From Ornatilinea sp. (GTDB taxonomy: Bacteria; Chloroflexota; Anaerolineae; Anaerolineales; Anaerolineaceae): DNA of 64,000 bases. Below are positions 26,658-35,558 of the stretch, piece after piece. Position numbers and translations under genes: made by a program. How positions within the stretch are numbered: the stretch's first letter is position 1; the number at the start of each line of letters is the position of its first letter. The DNA lies in contig JAHDQE010000027.1 of assembly GCA_018433975.1 (NCBI GenBank), positions 1 to 64,000 on the forward strand. The letters run 5' to 3'. The notes under the pieces are model-generated. The model searched no databases and was not told where the DNA came from. It saw only the letters and a list, made by a program, of their open reading frames with translations.

Positions 26658-28010
26658 ATGGAAAAATTACTCATAAAGAACGGCCTGATTGTTACGATGG
26701 ATGCGGAAAGCCGGATCATCCGGAACGGCTCGATTTACATTGAAGATAACATCATCAAAGAAATTGGCCCCGACTCGGAGATCGGCAACAAAGAAGGCGC
26801 TAAAGAAATTGATGCGCATGATAAATTGATTATCCCCGGCATGATCAGCTGCCATAACCATCTCTACAGTGCTGTCGTCCGCAGCATTCCGTATTCGGGG
26901 TTTGAATCCCCTGATTTCTCATTTGTTTCCTGGATGGATCGTTTCTGGCTGCCGCTGTTGGAGGACAGGGTGGACCAGCAGATCATGTATGCCGGAACCC
27001 GGGCGAACGTGCTGGATCACTTACGGAGCGGCATCACAACGACGGCGGATACTGCGGAAGGTTCTTATGCGCTTCCTGGAGCATTGGATGCGGTTGACCA
27101 GGCCTGTATCGAGACCGGTATTCGTGCAGTGCTTTCCTTTGAAACCACCGGACGCATCAGCGAGCAGAACGCGGCGATGGGGCTGCAGGAAAACATCAAT
27201 TTCATTAAAAAGACTCGTGCCAGAGAGTATGACCGCATTATGGGCCGGATTGGGGTTCATACGACCTATACCTGTTCAACGGAGCTGCTTCAGGAAGTCA
27301 AGAAAGCCGCGGATGAACTCAACGCCGGTTATATGATGCACCATCTGGATGACCGCTACCACCACATGGATACCTGTCTGCGGTTTGGAAAACGCCCAAC
27401 ACGCTACCTGGCGGATATCGGCTTCTTGAGTCCTAACTTGGTGCTGTTCCACTGCAGTTACATTGATCAATGGCAGGACCCCGAAATTTTCAAAGAATTT
27501 GATGTCAAAGTTGCGCATAACGCGGAATCGAATGCAATTTTCAGCTTCTGGCCCGATATGATGCACCTGCTCAAAGCCGGTGTTACCGTGGGTCTGGGCA
27601 CGGATGGGCAGACCTTTAACTACTTTGAGGTGATGCGGACGGCCCAGATGATCCATCGCATCAAGTACGAAAACCCGGAACTGATGAAGGATGATCTGGT
27701 ATTGAGGATGGCTACTTCCGAAGCGGCTAAAGTTCTTCAACTCGAAGATCAAATTGGTTCCCTGGAAGTTGGAAAGAAAGCTGATATTGTTCTTTTGAAT
27801 GATCGTTCAACGGTGCCGATCTTTGATGTCAATGCGATTAACTACATCGTCAATACCAGTGAACGCCTGGATGTAAATACGGTCATTGTGGACGGAGAAA
27901 TTTTGCTTCAGGATGGCGAGTTCATCAAAGCCGATCAACAGGAAATTTACGCGCGATCCAAAGAAGAGGCTGTGAAGCTTTGGGAAAAGAATGATTGGCC
28001 GCTTCCATAA
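26658..28010 (+). CDS. SsnA-like amidohydrolase (aminohydrolase/deaminase family)
   Basis: A 450-residue metal-dependent hydrolase of the cytosine-deaminase/AtzA-TrzA branch. It has GMISCHNHLYS (HxH metal motif), the middle segment GALDAVDQACIETGIRAVLS, VHTTYTCSTE, LFHCSYIDQ, VAHNAESNAIFSFWPDM and GLGTDGQTFNYFE (metal Asp). This pattern resembles SsnA, which in E. coli lies beside selenium-dependent molybdenum hydroxylase genes of purine catabolism. In AtzA-like enzymes the next His is within HVAE; here it reads HHLDD, so substrate preference may differ. The start ATG 26658 follows GAGGAG; an upstream in-frame ATG lacks support. Confidence 0.82.
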   Translation: MEKLLIKNGLIVTMDAESRIIRNGSIYIEDNIIKEIGPDSEIGNKEGAKEIDAHDKLIIPGMISCHNHLYSAVVRSIPYSGFESPDFSFVSWMDRFWLPLLEDRVDQQIMYAGTRANVLDHLRSGITTTADTAEGSYALPGALDAVDQACIETGIRAVLSFETTGRISEQNAAMGLQENINFIKKTRAREYDRIMGRIGVHTTYTCSTELLQEVKKAADELNAGYMMHHLDDRYHHMDTCLRFGKRPTRYLADIGFLSPNLVLFHCSYIDQWQDPEIFKEFDVKVAHNAESNAIFSFWPDMMHLLKAGVTVGLGTDGQTFNYFEVMRTAQMIHRIKYENPELMKDDLVLRMATSEAAKVLQLEDQIGSLEVGKKADIVLLNDRSTVPIFDVNAINYIVNTSERLDVNTVIVDGEILLQDGEFIKADQQEIYARSKEEAVKLWEKNDWPLP

Positions 28011-28076
28011 ATGCTTGAAAGCCCATAAAGGGCCGGAAAGGAGGTAAACAAGAAAATATACGTGATAGGAGTTTAA

Positions 28077-28110
28077 CGAATATATTCGAATTCAATCTCG
28101 TGAATCACGA
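28077..28110 (+). promoter_or_regulatory. Two palindromes ahead of the BMP lipoprotein gene
   Basis: CGAATATATTCG (28077-28088) is a perfect 12-base palindrome, and TCGTG-AAT-CACGA (28098-28110) is a perfect 5-bp inverted repeat. Both lie within 62 bases of the transporter operon start and are plausible operators. Neither matches the palindrome near the GntR promoter. Confidence 0.4.
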
Positions 28111-28137
28111 AAATTAGTTTGAGGAGGAGTGCTAAAA

Positions 28138-29256
28138 ATGAAACGGCTGTATACAATACTTGTTGTACTGTTGGCTTTAGGAATGATGCTTTCCGCTTGT
28201 AGTCCTGCCCCCGCCGCAACGGAACAACCCGCTGCTGTGGAAGAACAACCTGCTGCGGAAGAAGTTGCCGAAGAGCCTGTAGCTGAAGAAGCTGCTGAAG
28301 AACCAGCTGCAGAAGAGGTAGTCGCAGAGCCTCTAAAAATTGCTTTGGTTCCTGCAGGCAGGATTGGACAGGAAGGCTTCATGTATCTGTCCGGCGTAGG
28401 CTACAAAAAAGCTGCTGCCGATTTTGGCCTTGAAGAGAGAATCCTGGAAAGTGATGTTGCAGAAGAATGGGAACGCAATGTACGTACCGCTGCTCAGGAA
28501 GGGTATGACCTGATTGTGGGCGTTGGGTCTACCATGCAGGATGCAGTTGCGAATGTTGCTCCTGATTTCCCGGATGTCCATTTTGCGCTGGTTGACTCCT
28601 ATGTGGGTGGCGACAATGTGGTTGGCTTGATTTCCCAGGAACAGGAAGGGACCTACCTGGCCGGCGCTCTGGCCGCCATGATGACCACAGATACCAGCCT
28701 GGAGAACATGAATGACAAGAAAGTCATTGGGTTCATTGGTGGTATGGATATTCCCGTTATTCATCGCTTCCTGGGCGGTTTACAGCAGGGTGCTGCTTAT
28801 ATTGATCCGGATGTAACCATCGAAGTTGCCTATGTGGGTTCATTCAACGATCCTGCTAAAGCAAAAGAACTTGCCCTGGCCATGATCCAGAACCAGGATG
28901 TCGACATTGTCTATTCTGTCGCCGGTTCTCCTGGCGATGCCGGTGTGTTTGAAGCAGTAGAGGAAACCGGAGTATACGGCATCGGTAGCGATGTCAATTG
29001 GGACGAACAGATCCCCGGCCGGATTCTCACCTCGGTTCTGAAACACACGGATGTGGCGGTTTATAGGGTCATCGAGAAAGAAGTTAATGGCGAATTCACT
29101 TCTGGCGAAGTGGCATACGGTGTTGCCAGTGGTGTGATGGATATCACCGATATGTCCGTCATGGGCGACAAGATTCCGGATGATGTGAGAGCTACACTGG
29201 ATGAAATTAAAGCCAAAATTACCAGTGGCGAAATTGTTGTTGAGCGGCCAGAATAG
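28138..29256 (+). CDS. BMP-family ABC transporter substrate-binding lipoprotein
   Basis: Captures a nucleoside or related small molecule outside the cell for the importer encoded downstream. It has a lipoprotein signal (lipobox MMLSAC, Cys about 19) and an unusual linker of about 45 residues made almost only of Ala, Glu, Pro and Val. A BMP/PnrA-type periplasmic-binding domain follows: LKIALVPAGRIGQEGFMY, YDLIVGVGSTMQDAV, GTYLAGALAAMMT and GGLQQGAAYIDP. BMP proteins bind purine nucleosides and similar compounds in known cases. ATG 28138 is chosen because GAGGAGG is 10 bases upstream; GTG 28129 lies too close. A large hairpin separates it from the ATPase gene. Confidence 0.88.
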   Translation: MKRLYTILVVLLALGMMLSACSPAPAATEQPAAVEEQPAAEEVAEEPVAEEAAEEPAAEEVVAEPLKIALVPAGRIGQEGFMYLSGVGYKKAAADFGLEERILESDVAEEWERNVRTAAQEGYDLIVGVGSTMQDAVANVAPDFPDVHFALVDSYVGGDNVVGLISQEQEGTYLAGALAAMMTTDTSLENMNDKKVIGFIGGMDIPVIHRFLGGLQQGAAYIDPDVTIEVAYVGSFNDPAKAKELALAMIQNQDVDIVYSVAGSPGDAGVFEAVEETGVYGIGSDVNWDEQIPGRILTSVLKHTDVAVYRVIEKEVNGEFTSGEVAYGVASGVMDITDMSVMGDKIPDDVRATLDEIKAKITSGEIVVERPE

Positions 29257-29340
29257 GTAAGCGTTTGAATTTGGCAGCTGTGAATCAATGTTGGGTGACC
29301 AATTTTGATTAGAGCCGTGAATTAGCGGCATTTGCACGGA

Positions 29341-29400
29341 GGGGCCTTTCCGTTATGCATACGCAACAATTTTGGAGCGATTGCACCAACGGAAGGCCCC
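29341..29400 (+). terminator. Large intercistronic hairpin after the BMP gene
   Basis: GGGGCCTTTCCGTT (29341-29354) pairs with AACGGAAGGCCCC (29388-29400), 13 bp with one bulged T and a 33-base loop, followed by GGTTTTACC. As with proX, the stem sits between the receptor gene and the rest of its transporter operon, where it would favour more receptor than ATPase or permease. Confidence 0.6.
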
Positions 29401-29455
29401 GGTTTTACCAGAGAATGTTTTTCGAGGTTCTGAAACTACAGGATGGTGACATTTG

Positions 29456-30991
29456 ATGGCAGAAGCGATTGCTGTAGAAAACATTGTTAAAACTTTTCCC
29501 GGTGTTCTGGCGAATGATAAGATCAGTTTTTCTGTGGAACAAGGAGAGATTCGTGCCATTGTTGGAGAGAATGGCGCCGGGAAAACAACGTTAATGAAAA
29601 TCCTTTACGGGTTGCATAAACCGGATTCCGGAACAGTCCGTGTTAAAGGTAAAGAAGTAAAACTTTCAAACGCGCGGGATGCAATTGCTCTTGGGATTGG
29701 AATGGTGCATCAGCATTTTATGCTGGTTCCTTCTTTTACCCTCGCGCAAAATATTGTGTTGGGGGTGGAACCCAAGAAAAGCCTGTTGGTTGACGAAGAA
29801 GCCCTTGAAGAATCCGTTCAGGAAATTTCGGAAAAATATGGCTTGGCAGTCAACGTAAACAAACTCGCAATGGATGCTTCGGTGGGCGAGCAGCAGCGCG
29901 CAGAAATCTTGAAAGCTTTGTACCGCGGAGCCGATATCCTCATTCTTGACGAACCGACTGCGGTATTAACGGATATGGAGACGGAGGATTTATTTGTCAT
30001 GCTGCGTCGTCTGGCGGAAGCTGGCAAAACAATCCTTTTTATCAGTCATAAGCTTCGTGAAGTGCTGGCGATTTCCGATAACACCACAGTGATGCGAAGC
30101 GGGAAAGTGGTGGGGACAGTAAAGACTTCTGAAACGGATGATTGTGAGCTTGCAGAAATGATGGTCGGGCGTGAAACAATCGGCGGCCGGATTCGGCAAA
30201 TTGCAGAATGTGGTCAGCCTGTTTTACAGGTTGAAAACATCAGCGTTCTGGATAGCCGCGACCTGATGGCTGTGCGGAATGTGAATCTGGAACTGCATTG
30301 TGGTGAAATCTTGGGGGTTGGGGGAGTGGATGGTAATGGACAGGAGGAATTTGTTGAGGCAATTATGGGGCTGCGCCCAATTCTCAACGGACGAATCCTT
30401 GTAGAAGGCAATGAAATTCAAAATCAGAGCACCCGGGAGATCCGCGAAGCTGGTGTGGCCTATATTCCCTCCGACCGCTATCGCTCGGGGATTGCTATGG
30501 AAGCATTGGTTTGGGAAAATCTGGTTGCCGGCGAATACTATCGCCCGCCCTATTCAAAAGGATTTTCGTTTGTATGGAAGGAAATTAATGAAGCTGCCGA
30601 CTCGTTGGTTGAGAAGTTTCAAGTTTCTACTCCGGGATTGAATGTCCAGACTGGGAATCTTTCGGGGGGCAATATTCAGCGGTTGATCGCAGGACGGGAG
30701 TTAGGCTCAAATAAAGCACGGGTTGTTATTGCTTCACAGCCAACTCGGGGTATTGATATTGCCGGGACAGAAGCAATCCGTCAAATGCTGCTCGAGTATG
30801 CCGAAAGAGGGGCCGGGGTGATTCTTCTGTCAGCAGACCTGGATGAAGTGTTGGCGCTAAGTGATCGTGTGGTTGTCTTTTATGCTGGGAGGCTCTATGA
30901 CGCTGGATATTGGGATGATGATATCCGACGTCGGGTTGGGCAACTCATGACGGGTGGAGAAGGAGGATGCAATGATGAAATTATCCCGTAA
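29456..30991 (+). CDS. BMP-type sugar/nucleoside ABC importer, dual ATP-binding protein
   Basis: Drives the importer. The 511 residues carry two ABC cassettes as in RbsA/NupA: the first has Walker A GENGAGKTT, Q-loop VHQHFMLVP and Walker B ILILDEPTAVL, with a signature that reads SVGEQQRAEILKAL. The second is degenerate at Walker A (GGVDGNGQEEF) but keeps LSGGNIQRLIAGREL and ASQPTRGIDIAG. A functional/degenerate pairing is normal in this family. ATG 29456 is taken as start (TTG 29453 is directly upstream). The end overlaps the first permease gene by about 20 bases, which supports coupled translation. Confidence 0.9.
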   Translation: MAEAIAVENIVKTFPGVLANDKISFSVEQGEIRAIVGENGAGKTTLMKILYGLHKPDSGTVRVKGKEVKLSNARDAIALGIGMVHQHFMLVPSFTLAQNIVLGVEPKKSLLVDEEALEESVQEISEKYGLAVNVNKLAMDASVGEQQRAEILKALYRGADILILDEPTAVLTDMETEDLFVMLRRLAEAGKTILFISHKLREVLAISDNTTVMRSGKVVGTVKTSETDDCELAEMMVGRETIGGRIRQIAECGQPVLQVENISVLDSRDLMAVRNVNLELHCGEILGVGGVDGNGQEEFVEAIMGLRPILNGRILVEGNEIQNQSTREIREAGVAYIPSDRYRSGIAMEALVWENLVAGEYYRPPYSKGFSFVWKEINEAADSLVEKFQVSTPGLNVQTGNLSGGNIQRLIAGRELGSNKARVVIASQPTRGIDIAGTEAIRQMLLEYAERGAGVILLSADLDEVLALSDRVVVFYAGRLYDAGYWDDDIRRRVGQLMTGGEGGCNDEIIP

Positions 30992-32075
30992 ACCTGCTCC
31001 AAATGAGCGATGGAAACAAATCCTTCTGGAAGTGGGGACTCAAATAGCAAATTATGCGGTGATCTTGCTTTTATCCTTATTTGTAGGAGCGCTTGTCATC
31101 TTTATGTCTGGAAAAGATCCAATTGCTTCTTATAAGGCAATTTGGCAGGGTGCGTTTGGAAATGGGATCAAGTTCGCGGATACATTGGACCGTTCTACCG
31201 TGTTGATGTTGAGCGGCCTGGCGGCTGCACTTGCATTTCGAACCAATGTAATTAATCTTGGCTTGGAAGGCCAGCTCTACGCAGGGGCTTTTGCTGCAGC
31301 ATTGGTCGGTTTCAGCGTTCATGGACTTCCAAACTATGTTCATATTCCTCTGGCTTTGTTGGCCGGCGCTGTTATGGGAGGCTTATGGGGGGTGCCGGTT
31401 ATTCTGTTGAAACTACGCTGGGGCATTACGGAGCTGGTTACGACTTTGATGTTGAATTACATTGCGATCCGGTTCTCGGAATATTTGATCGCCTTTCCTT
31501 TCCGTGATCCTACTGCTCCGATGCCGGGCACACCGGTGCTGGATGCCACAGCGCGGTTGCCCAAATTGGTTCAGGGATCTGTCTTGAATATTGGCTTTAT
31601 CATCGCGCTCGTAATGGCTTTTGTCGTGTACTGGTTCCTTTTCCGATCCAAAATTGGATACGAGATGCGCATGGTTGGCTATAACAAGGATTTCGCGGCG
31701 GCTTCTGGAATACCGGTGAATCGCAGCGCGATCCTGGCAATGGTTCTCAGCGGTGCACTGGTAGGGTTGGGGGGTGCGGCCGTGATTACGGGGTTCTTTG
31801 GAAGATTTTTAGGTTCTTTCTCATCGGGTTATGGATGGGATGGAATGATGATTTCTTTGCTTGCACAGAATCATCCCCTGGGAGTTATTCCCGCTTCGCT
31901 GTTTTACGCAGCGCTTGCGAATGGTGCGCTTGCCATGCAGTCCGCAACCGGGGTACCCCAAACCGTCGTTGTGATGGTCAAAGGCGCCACAATGTTCTTT
32001 GTTACCGTCAAAGTGTTTGCGACATTCTTTAGAAGGAGATTTGGAAAATGGCTGGCTTCGACTTCGGACGCATAA
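30972..32075 (+). CDS. BMP-type ABC importer, permease subunit 1
   Basis: A 367-residue inner-membrane protein with eight to ten hydrophobic segments and the BPD_transp_2 family pattern. Examples are LALLAGAVMGGLWGVPVILL, GITELVTTLMLNYIAI, RMVGYNKDFAAASGIP (cytoplasmic coupling region) and LSGALVGLGGAAVITGFFGRF. It corresponds to NupP/YufP-type permeases. AGGAGG at 30961 supports ATG 30972 (or 30975). It overlaps the ATPase gene upstream and the second permease downstream (28 bases). Confidence 0.9.
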   Translation: MMKLSRKPAPNERWKQILLEVGTQIANYAVILLLSLFVGALVIFMSGKDPIASYKAIWQGAFGNGIKFADTLDRSTVLMLSGLAAALAFRTNVINLGLEGQLYAGAFAAALVGFSVHGLPNYVHIPLALLAGAVMGGLWGVPVILLKLRWGITELVTTLMLNYIAIRFSEYLIAFPFRDPTAPMPGTPVLDATARLPKLVQGSVLNIGFIIALVMAFVVYWFLFRSKIGYEMRMVGYNKDFAAASGIPVNRSAILAMVLSGALVGLGGAAVITGFFGRFLGSFSSGYGWDGMMISLLAQNHPLGVIPASLFYAALANGALAMQSATGVPQTVVVMVKGATMFFVTVKVFATFFRRRFGKWLASTSDA

Positions 32076-33019
32076 TCACGCTTTCTTTATTCGCGGCCAC
32101 TTTGCGAATGACCACTCCTGTATTGTTTGCGACATTGGGAGGTATATTCTCCAGTCAGGTGGGCATCTTCAATGTAGGTCTGGAAGCCCTGCTGGATATT
32201 GGTGCGTTCTTTGCTGTGGTAGGTAGTGTTCAAACGGGCAGTCCTTGGGGTGGTTTGCTGTATGCCATGGCGGCGTGTTTGTTCACCAGTTTTCTGTTTG
32301 CCGTAATACATCTGGAACTTAAAGCAAATGAGATCATCGTCGGTCTGGCATTAAATATATTTGCTACAGGGCTGACGCGCTACCTGATGGTTGAAATGCT
32401 GGGCGCGACCGGGTTTTATCAGTCGGACCTCCTGATTGGGTTCAAGCTCGTGGATATTCCTCTGATAAAGGATATTCCGGTAGTGGGTGAACTCTTGAGC
32501 GGCCATTTCCCATTAGTTTATCTGGCTTTTGCTTTTGTTGTGCTGGTTTACGTAATTCTTTATAAGACCCCATTTGGTTTTCATCTCCGCGCGGTAGGTG
32601 AAAAGATTGAAGCAGCTGAATCGGTCGGCATCAACCCGCATAAGATGAAATACATTGGCTTGCTGTTAAGCGGGTTATTTTGTAGTTTCGGCGGCGCATT
32701 CCTCTCACTGTCTTACTTGAATCTGTTTTCCGAGAACATGACTGCCGGCCGTGGTTGGTTGGCTCTGGCGGCAATCAATTTTGGAAAAAACAGGCCGGTT
32801 CGCAGTTTGATAGCCTGTTTGATCTTCGGGTTTGCCGATGCGTTGGCACTGCGTTTGCAGCAGTTTGGGCTGCCGTCGCAACTTGTTTTGATGCTCCCTT
32901 ATGTTTCTACTCTGGTTGTGCTGGTGCTCTCTGCAATATCGGATGAACACAAGAAAAAGACCCAGGCCGCAAAACAACGCAATGCGAGTGAGGCTGCTGT
33001 GGTTGCAGCAGCGGATTAA
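32048..33019 (+). CDS. BMP-type ABC importer, permease subunit 2
   Basis: The 323-residue partner permease (NupQ/YufQ-like) with about eight membrane segments. It contains TLGGIFSSQVGIFNVGLEA, ANEIIVGLALNIFATGLTRY, FHLRAVGEKIEAAESVGI (coupling loop) and RGWLALAAINFGKNRP. The start overlaps the first permease gene by 28 bases and follows AAGGAGA. With the BMP lipoprotein and dual ATPase it completes a four-gene importer that feeds the surrounding catabolic genes. Purine or pyrimidine nucleosides are the best-known cargo of this family, but the cargo here is not proven. Confidence 0.9.
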   Translation: MAGFDFGRIITLSLFAATLRMTTPVLFATLGGIFSSQVGIFNVGLEALLDIGAFFAVVGSVQTGSPWGGLLYAMAACLFTSFLFAVIHLELKANEIIVGLALNIFATGLTRYLMVEMLGATGFYQSDLLIGFKLVDIPLIKDIPVVGELLSGHFPLVYLAFAFVVLVYVILYKTPFGFHLRAVGEKIEAAESVGINPHKMKYIGLLLSGLFCSFGGAFLSLSYLNLFSENMTAGRGWLALAAINFGKNRPVRSLIACLIFGFADALALRLQQFGLPSQLVLMLPYVSTLVVLVLSAISDEHKKKTQAAKQRNASEAAVVAAAD

Positions 33020-33046
33020 AACGATAGGACTCTTTCAAGGCGAGAC

Positions 33047-33748
33047 ATGGGACTGGCAGATAAAGTAGTGCTGATTACGGGCGCGAGTGAGGGGATTGGC
33101 AAATCAATCGCTTTCCGCCTGGCGCAGGAGGGATGCTCCCTCGCGCTCGTTGCCAGGACCTCGGCGAACCTGCGAGAGACTCAGCTTAAAATTCGGGCTG
33201 AAAACGGGAAGGCAGATTTCTTCCCGGCGGATGTAAGCCGGCCGGACCAAGTCAAGGAAATGGTCCAACAGGTTGTGAACCGTTTTGGCCGGATTGATGT
33301 GCTGGTCAATAATGTAGGAAAAGGGCTTCGGAAGCCTTTTATGGATTTGACGGATGAGGATTGGCAGTTTCTGGTCAATGTCAACTTGACCAGTGTGGTC
33401 AATTGCAGTAAAGCTGTCCTTCCTCAAATGCGTGAGCAGGGTGGCGGGCAGATCATCAATATTGCCTCAAAATCGGGCCGGGTAGGCGAGGTGGAGTTTG
33501 TAGGGTACTGCGCGGTCAAGCATGGTGTGGTGGGGTTAACCCGTGCGTTGGCTTTAGAAGAAGCGCCGCATCATATTCGAGTTGTTGCAATATGCCCCGG
33601 TCCGGTTTCGACGGATGGGATGAAGCGGAATTTGGCGCACGTGGATATGTCGGATTGGCTCACCCCCGAAGATGTCGCGGATGCGGTCCTGTTTGCAATT
33701 TCCGATGCCGGAAGATCCATGCAGGGAAAAACAATAGATTTGTTCTAA
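33047..33748 (+). CDS. Short-chain dehydrogenase/reductase (SDR) 1
   Basis: NAD(P)-dependent oxidoreductase, 233 residues, classical SDR. It has the glycine motif TGASEGIGKS (about 10-19), NNVG (about 88), Ser in NIASKSGRVG and the Tyr-Lys pair in YCAVK (about 156-160). It starts 27 bases after the importer and is followed 24 bases later by a second SDR gene. Its C-terminal part is slightly short (ends at QGKTIDLF). Substrate unknown; context suggests oxidation of a hydroxyl intermediate of the imported compound. Confidence 0.87.
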   Translation: MGLADKVVLITGASEGIGKSIAFRLAQEGCSLALVARTSANLRETQLKIRAENGKADFFPADVSRPDQVKEMVQQVVNRFGRIDVLVNNVGKGLRKPFMDLTDEDWQFLVNVNLTSVVNCSKAVLPQMREQGGGQIINIASKSGRVGEVEFVGYCAVKHGVVGLTRALALEEAPHHIRVVAICPGPVSTDGMKRNLAHVDMSDWLTPEDVADAVLFAISDAGRSMQGKTIDLF

Positions 33749-33772
33749 TTCTGATTCAGGAGAGGTAAAAAG

Positions 33773-34540
33773 ATGGGAGAGCGGCTGGCTGGCAAAGTAG
33801 CGATTATCACCGGCGCATCAACAGGTATTGGAAAAGCTGCGGCCTTCCTTTTTGCAGAAAATGGCGCCAGAGTAGTGATCGCAGACATTAACCGGGAAGG
33901 GGGAAAAAAAGTCGCGGAAGCGATTCAGGCAAAGGGGCAGGAAGCTTTATACGTTGCGGCAGATGTGACCCATCCCAAGCAGGTGCAGGCGATGGTGCAG
34001 CAAGCCCTGGAGCGATTCGGCAGGATCGATGTGCTCTATAACAATGCCGCCGTGAATTTCTTTGGGAAAGCGCTTGACACTTCATTGGAAGATTGGAACC
34101 GGGTGTTCTCTATCAATGTTGCCGGCGTTTTCCTGTGCTGTAAAAGTGTTATTCCGGTGATGCAGGCTCAGGGCGGCGGTGCCATTGTCAACACTGCTTC
34201 TTCGGCAGGTCTGGTGGGGCTGCGGAATCTGGCGGCTTATACTGCCTCTAAAGGTGCCGTGCTTCAATTTACGAAGAATCTGGCATTGGATTATGCCGCA
34301 GATCACATTCGGGTCAATGCTTTATGTCCCGGAGTGACCGCCACGGAAATGACGATGCAGGTTATTGAAGACGACCCGGACCCTGTTGCAGCGCGGGCCC
34401 GTTTTGATCGGGTTATTCCGCGGGGGACAATGGCCGAGCCAATTGAAATCGCGCGGGTTGCTCTTTTCCTCGCCAGCGACGAGGCCTCCTATATGACCGG
34501 TGCAGCTGTTCCGGTGGATGGTGGGTACACTGCGGAATGA
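33773..34540 (+). CDS. Short-chain dehydrogenase/reductase (SDR) 2
   Basis: A 255-residue classical SDR with TGASTGIGKA, an Asp at the end of beta2 (VVIADINREG, suggesting NAD preference), NNAA, SSAGLVGLRNLAAYTASKGA (catalytic Ser, Tyr, Lys) and the C-terminal MTGAAVPVDGGYTAE common in sugar and 3-oxoacyl reductases. ATG 33773 follows GAGAGG. It belongs to the same co-directional run. The exact substrate cannot be inferred. Confidence 0.87.
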   Translation: MGERLAGKVAIITGASTGIGKAAAFLFAENGARVVIADINREGGKKVAEAIQAKGQEALYVAADVTHPKQVQAMVQQALERFGRIDVLYNNAAVNFFGKALDTSLEDWNRVFSINVAGVFLCCKSVIPVMQAQGGGAIVNTASSAGLVGLRNLAAYTASKGAVLQFTKNLALDYAADHIRVNALCPGVTATEMTMQVIEDDPDPVAARARFDRVIPRGTMAEPIEIARVALFLASDEASYMTGAAVPVDGGYTAE

Positions 34541-34580
34541 AGTTAGACTGGGAACTGATTTTGATAAGGAGCATATTTGC

Positions 34581-35558
34581 ATGAAAATCGTTATTCTTGG
34601 CGCAGGCGGTTGGGGAGCATTGGTAGGCGCTTATCTGGCAGAAGCTGGCGCGGATGTTACTTTACTTTTCAGGCGGCAGGCACATGTAGATGAGATATTG
34701 CGGAACAAGGGTCACTTGATCATTGAAAAACCGGAAGGAGAAATACGGGTACCGGTCACGGCCACAACCGACCCAAAGGATGTCACTGAAGCGGATTTAA
34801 TGATCGTCGCAGTCAAAAATCATGACACGGCCAAGGCCTTGGATGGCGCCAGACATATTAAGGTGAAAGCCGTGGCGTCTGTTCAGAATGGCCTGGGGCA
34901 TGGCGAGCGCTTCAAAGAAATTTATCCTGAAGCGGAAATCATCCGGATTGTCAGCCGCGTGGCGGGTTCTTTGATAGACTACGGTCGTGTCCACCGGGGA
35001 GACGATGATTTTCCAACCTGGATTGGGAATCCCTTTGAAGGCGTGACACCTTTGGTCCAGGAAATTGTCGATTTGTTCAACAAAGCCGGTTTGCCCTGTC
35101 AGGCTTCAAAGGATATTGAAGGGGTTGAATGGTGCAAGGTGATCTGGTGGGCGCCTTCATCCATTGCGGCAGTATTGTCCCGGCTCCCTCAAACGGAAGT
35201 GATGCAGTCCCCGGATTTTGCCTACCTGATGGTGATGATGACCCGTGATATGGTGCGGGTCGCTCACGCGTTGGGGGTGGAAGTGAAAGATTATTCCACA
35301 ATTGAGGTGATGGACCGCTGTACGGGTACGATGGAAGAGGGGGTTCAGAGTGTGATCCTGCATGGAAAAGAGTGGGAAGACCGCGGCGGAAAAGGATACA
35401 AACAGGCTATGCTGCTGGATATTGAGCGGGAACGCCGTTCCGAAGTTGAAGACACGGGCGGTTATATCTGGCGGTTGGCACAGGAGAAAGGCATTGAAGT
35501 GCCTTATCTGGACGCGGGATACCGGGTTGTGCGTGGGCTGGAGGCTCGTTTCAAATGA
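34581..35558 (+). CDS. Ketopantoate reductase-family oxidoreductase (ApbA/PanE-like)
   Basis: A 325-residue NAD(P)-dependent 2-oxo acid reductase of the PanE fold: ILGAGGWGALVGAYLAEAGA (nucleotide site), NGLGHGERF, and the catalytic Lys in DIEGVEWCKVIWWAP (about K190). Many members in catabolic clusters do not make pantoate. Its position between SDR genes and an amidohydrolase argues for a catabolic oxo-acid role, and no other pantothenate gene is near. The start is ATG 34581 after AAGGAG; the frame is open further upstream only by overlap with the SDR gene. It overlaps the next gene by four bases (ATGA). Confidence 0.8.
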   Translation: MKIVILGAGGWGALVGAYLAEAGADVTLLFRRQAHVDEILRNKGHLIIEKPEGEIRVPVTATTDPKDVTEADLMIVAVKNHDTAKALDGARHIKVKAVASVQNGLGHGERFKEIYPEAEIIRIVSRVAGSLIDYGRVHRGDDDFPTWIGNPFEGVTPLVQEIVDLFNKAGLPCQASKDIEGVEWCKVIWWAPSSIAAVLSRLPQTEVMQSPDFAYLMVMMTRDMVRVAHALGVEVKDYSTIEVMDRCTGTMEEGVQSVILHGKEWEDRGGKGYKQAMLLDIERERRSEVEDTGGYIWRLAQEKGIEVPYLDAGYRVVRGLEARFK

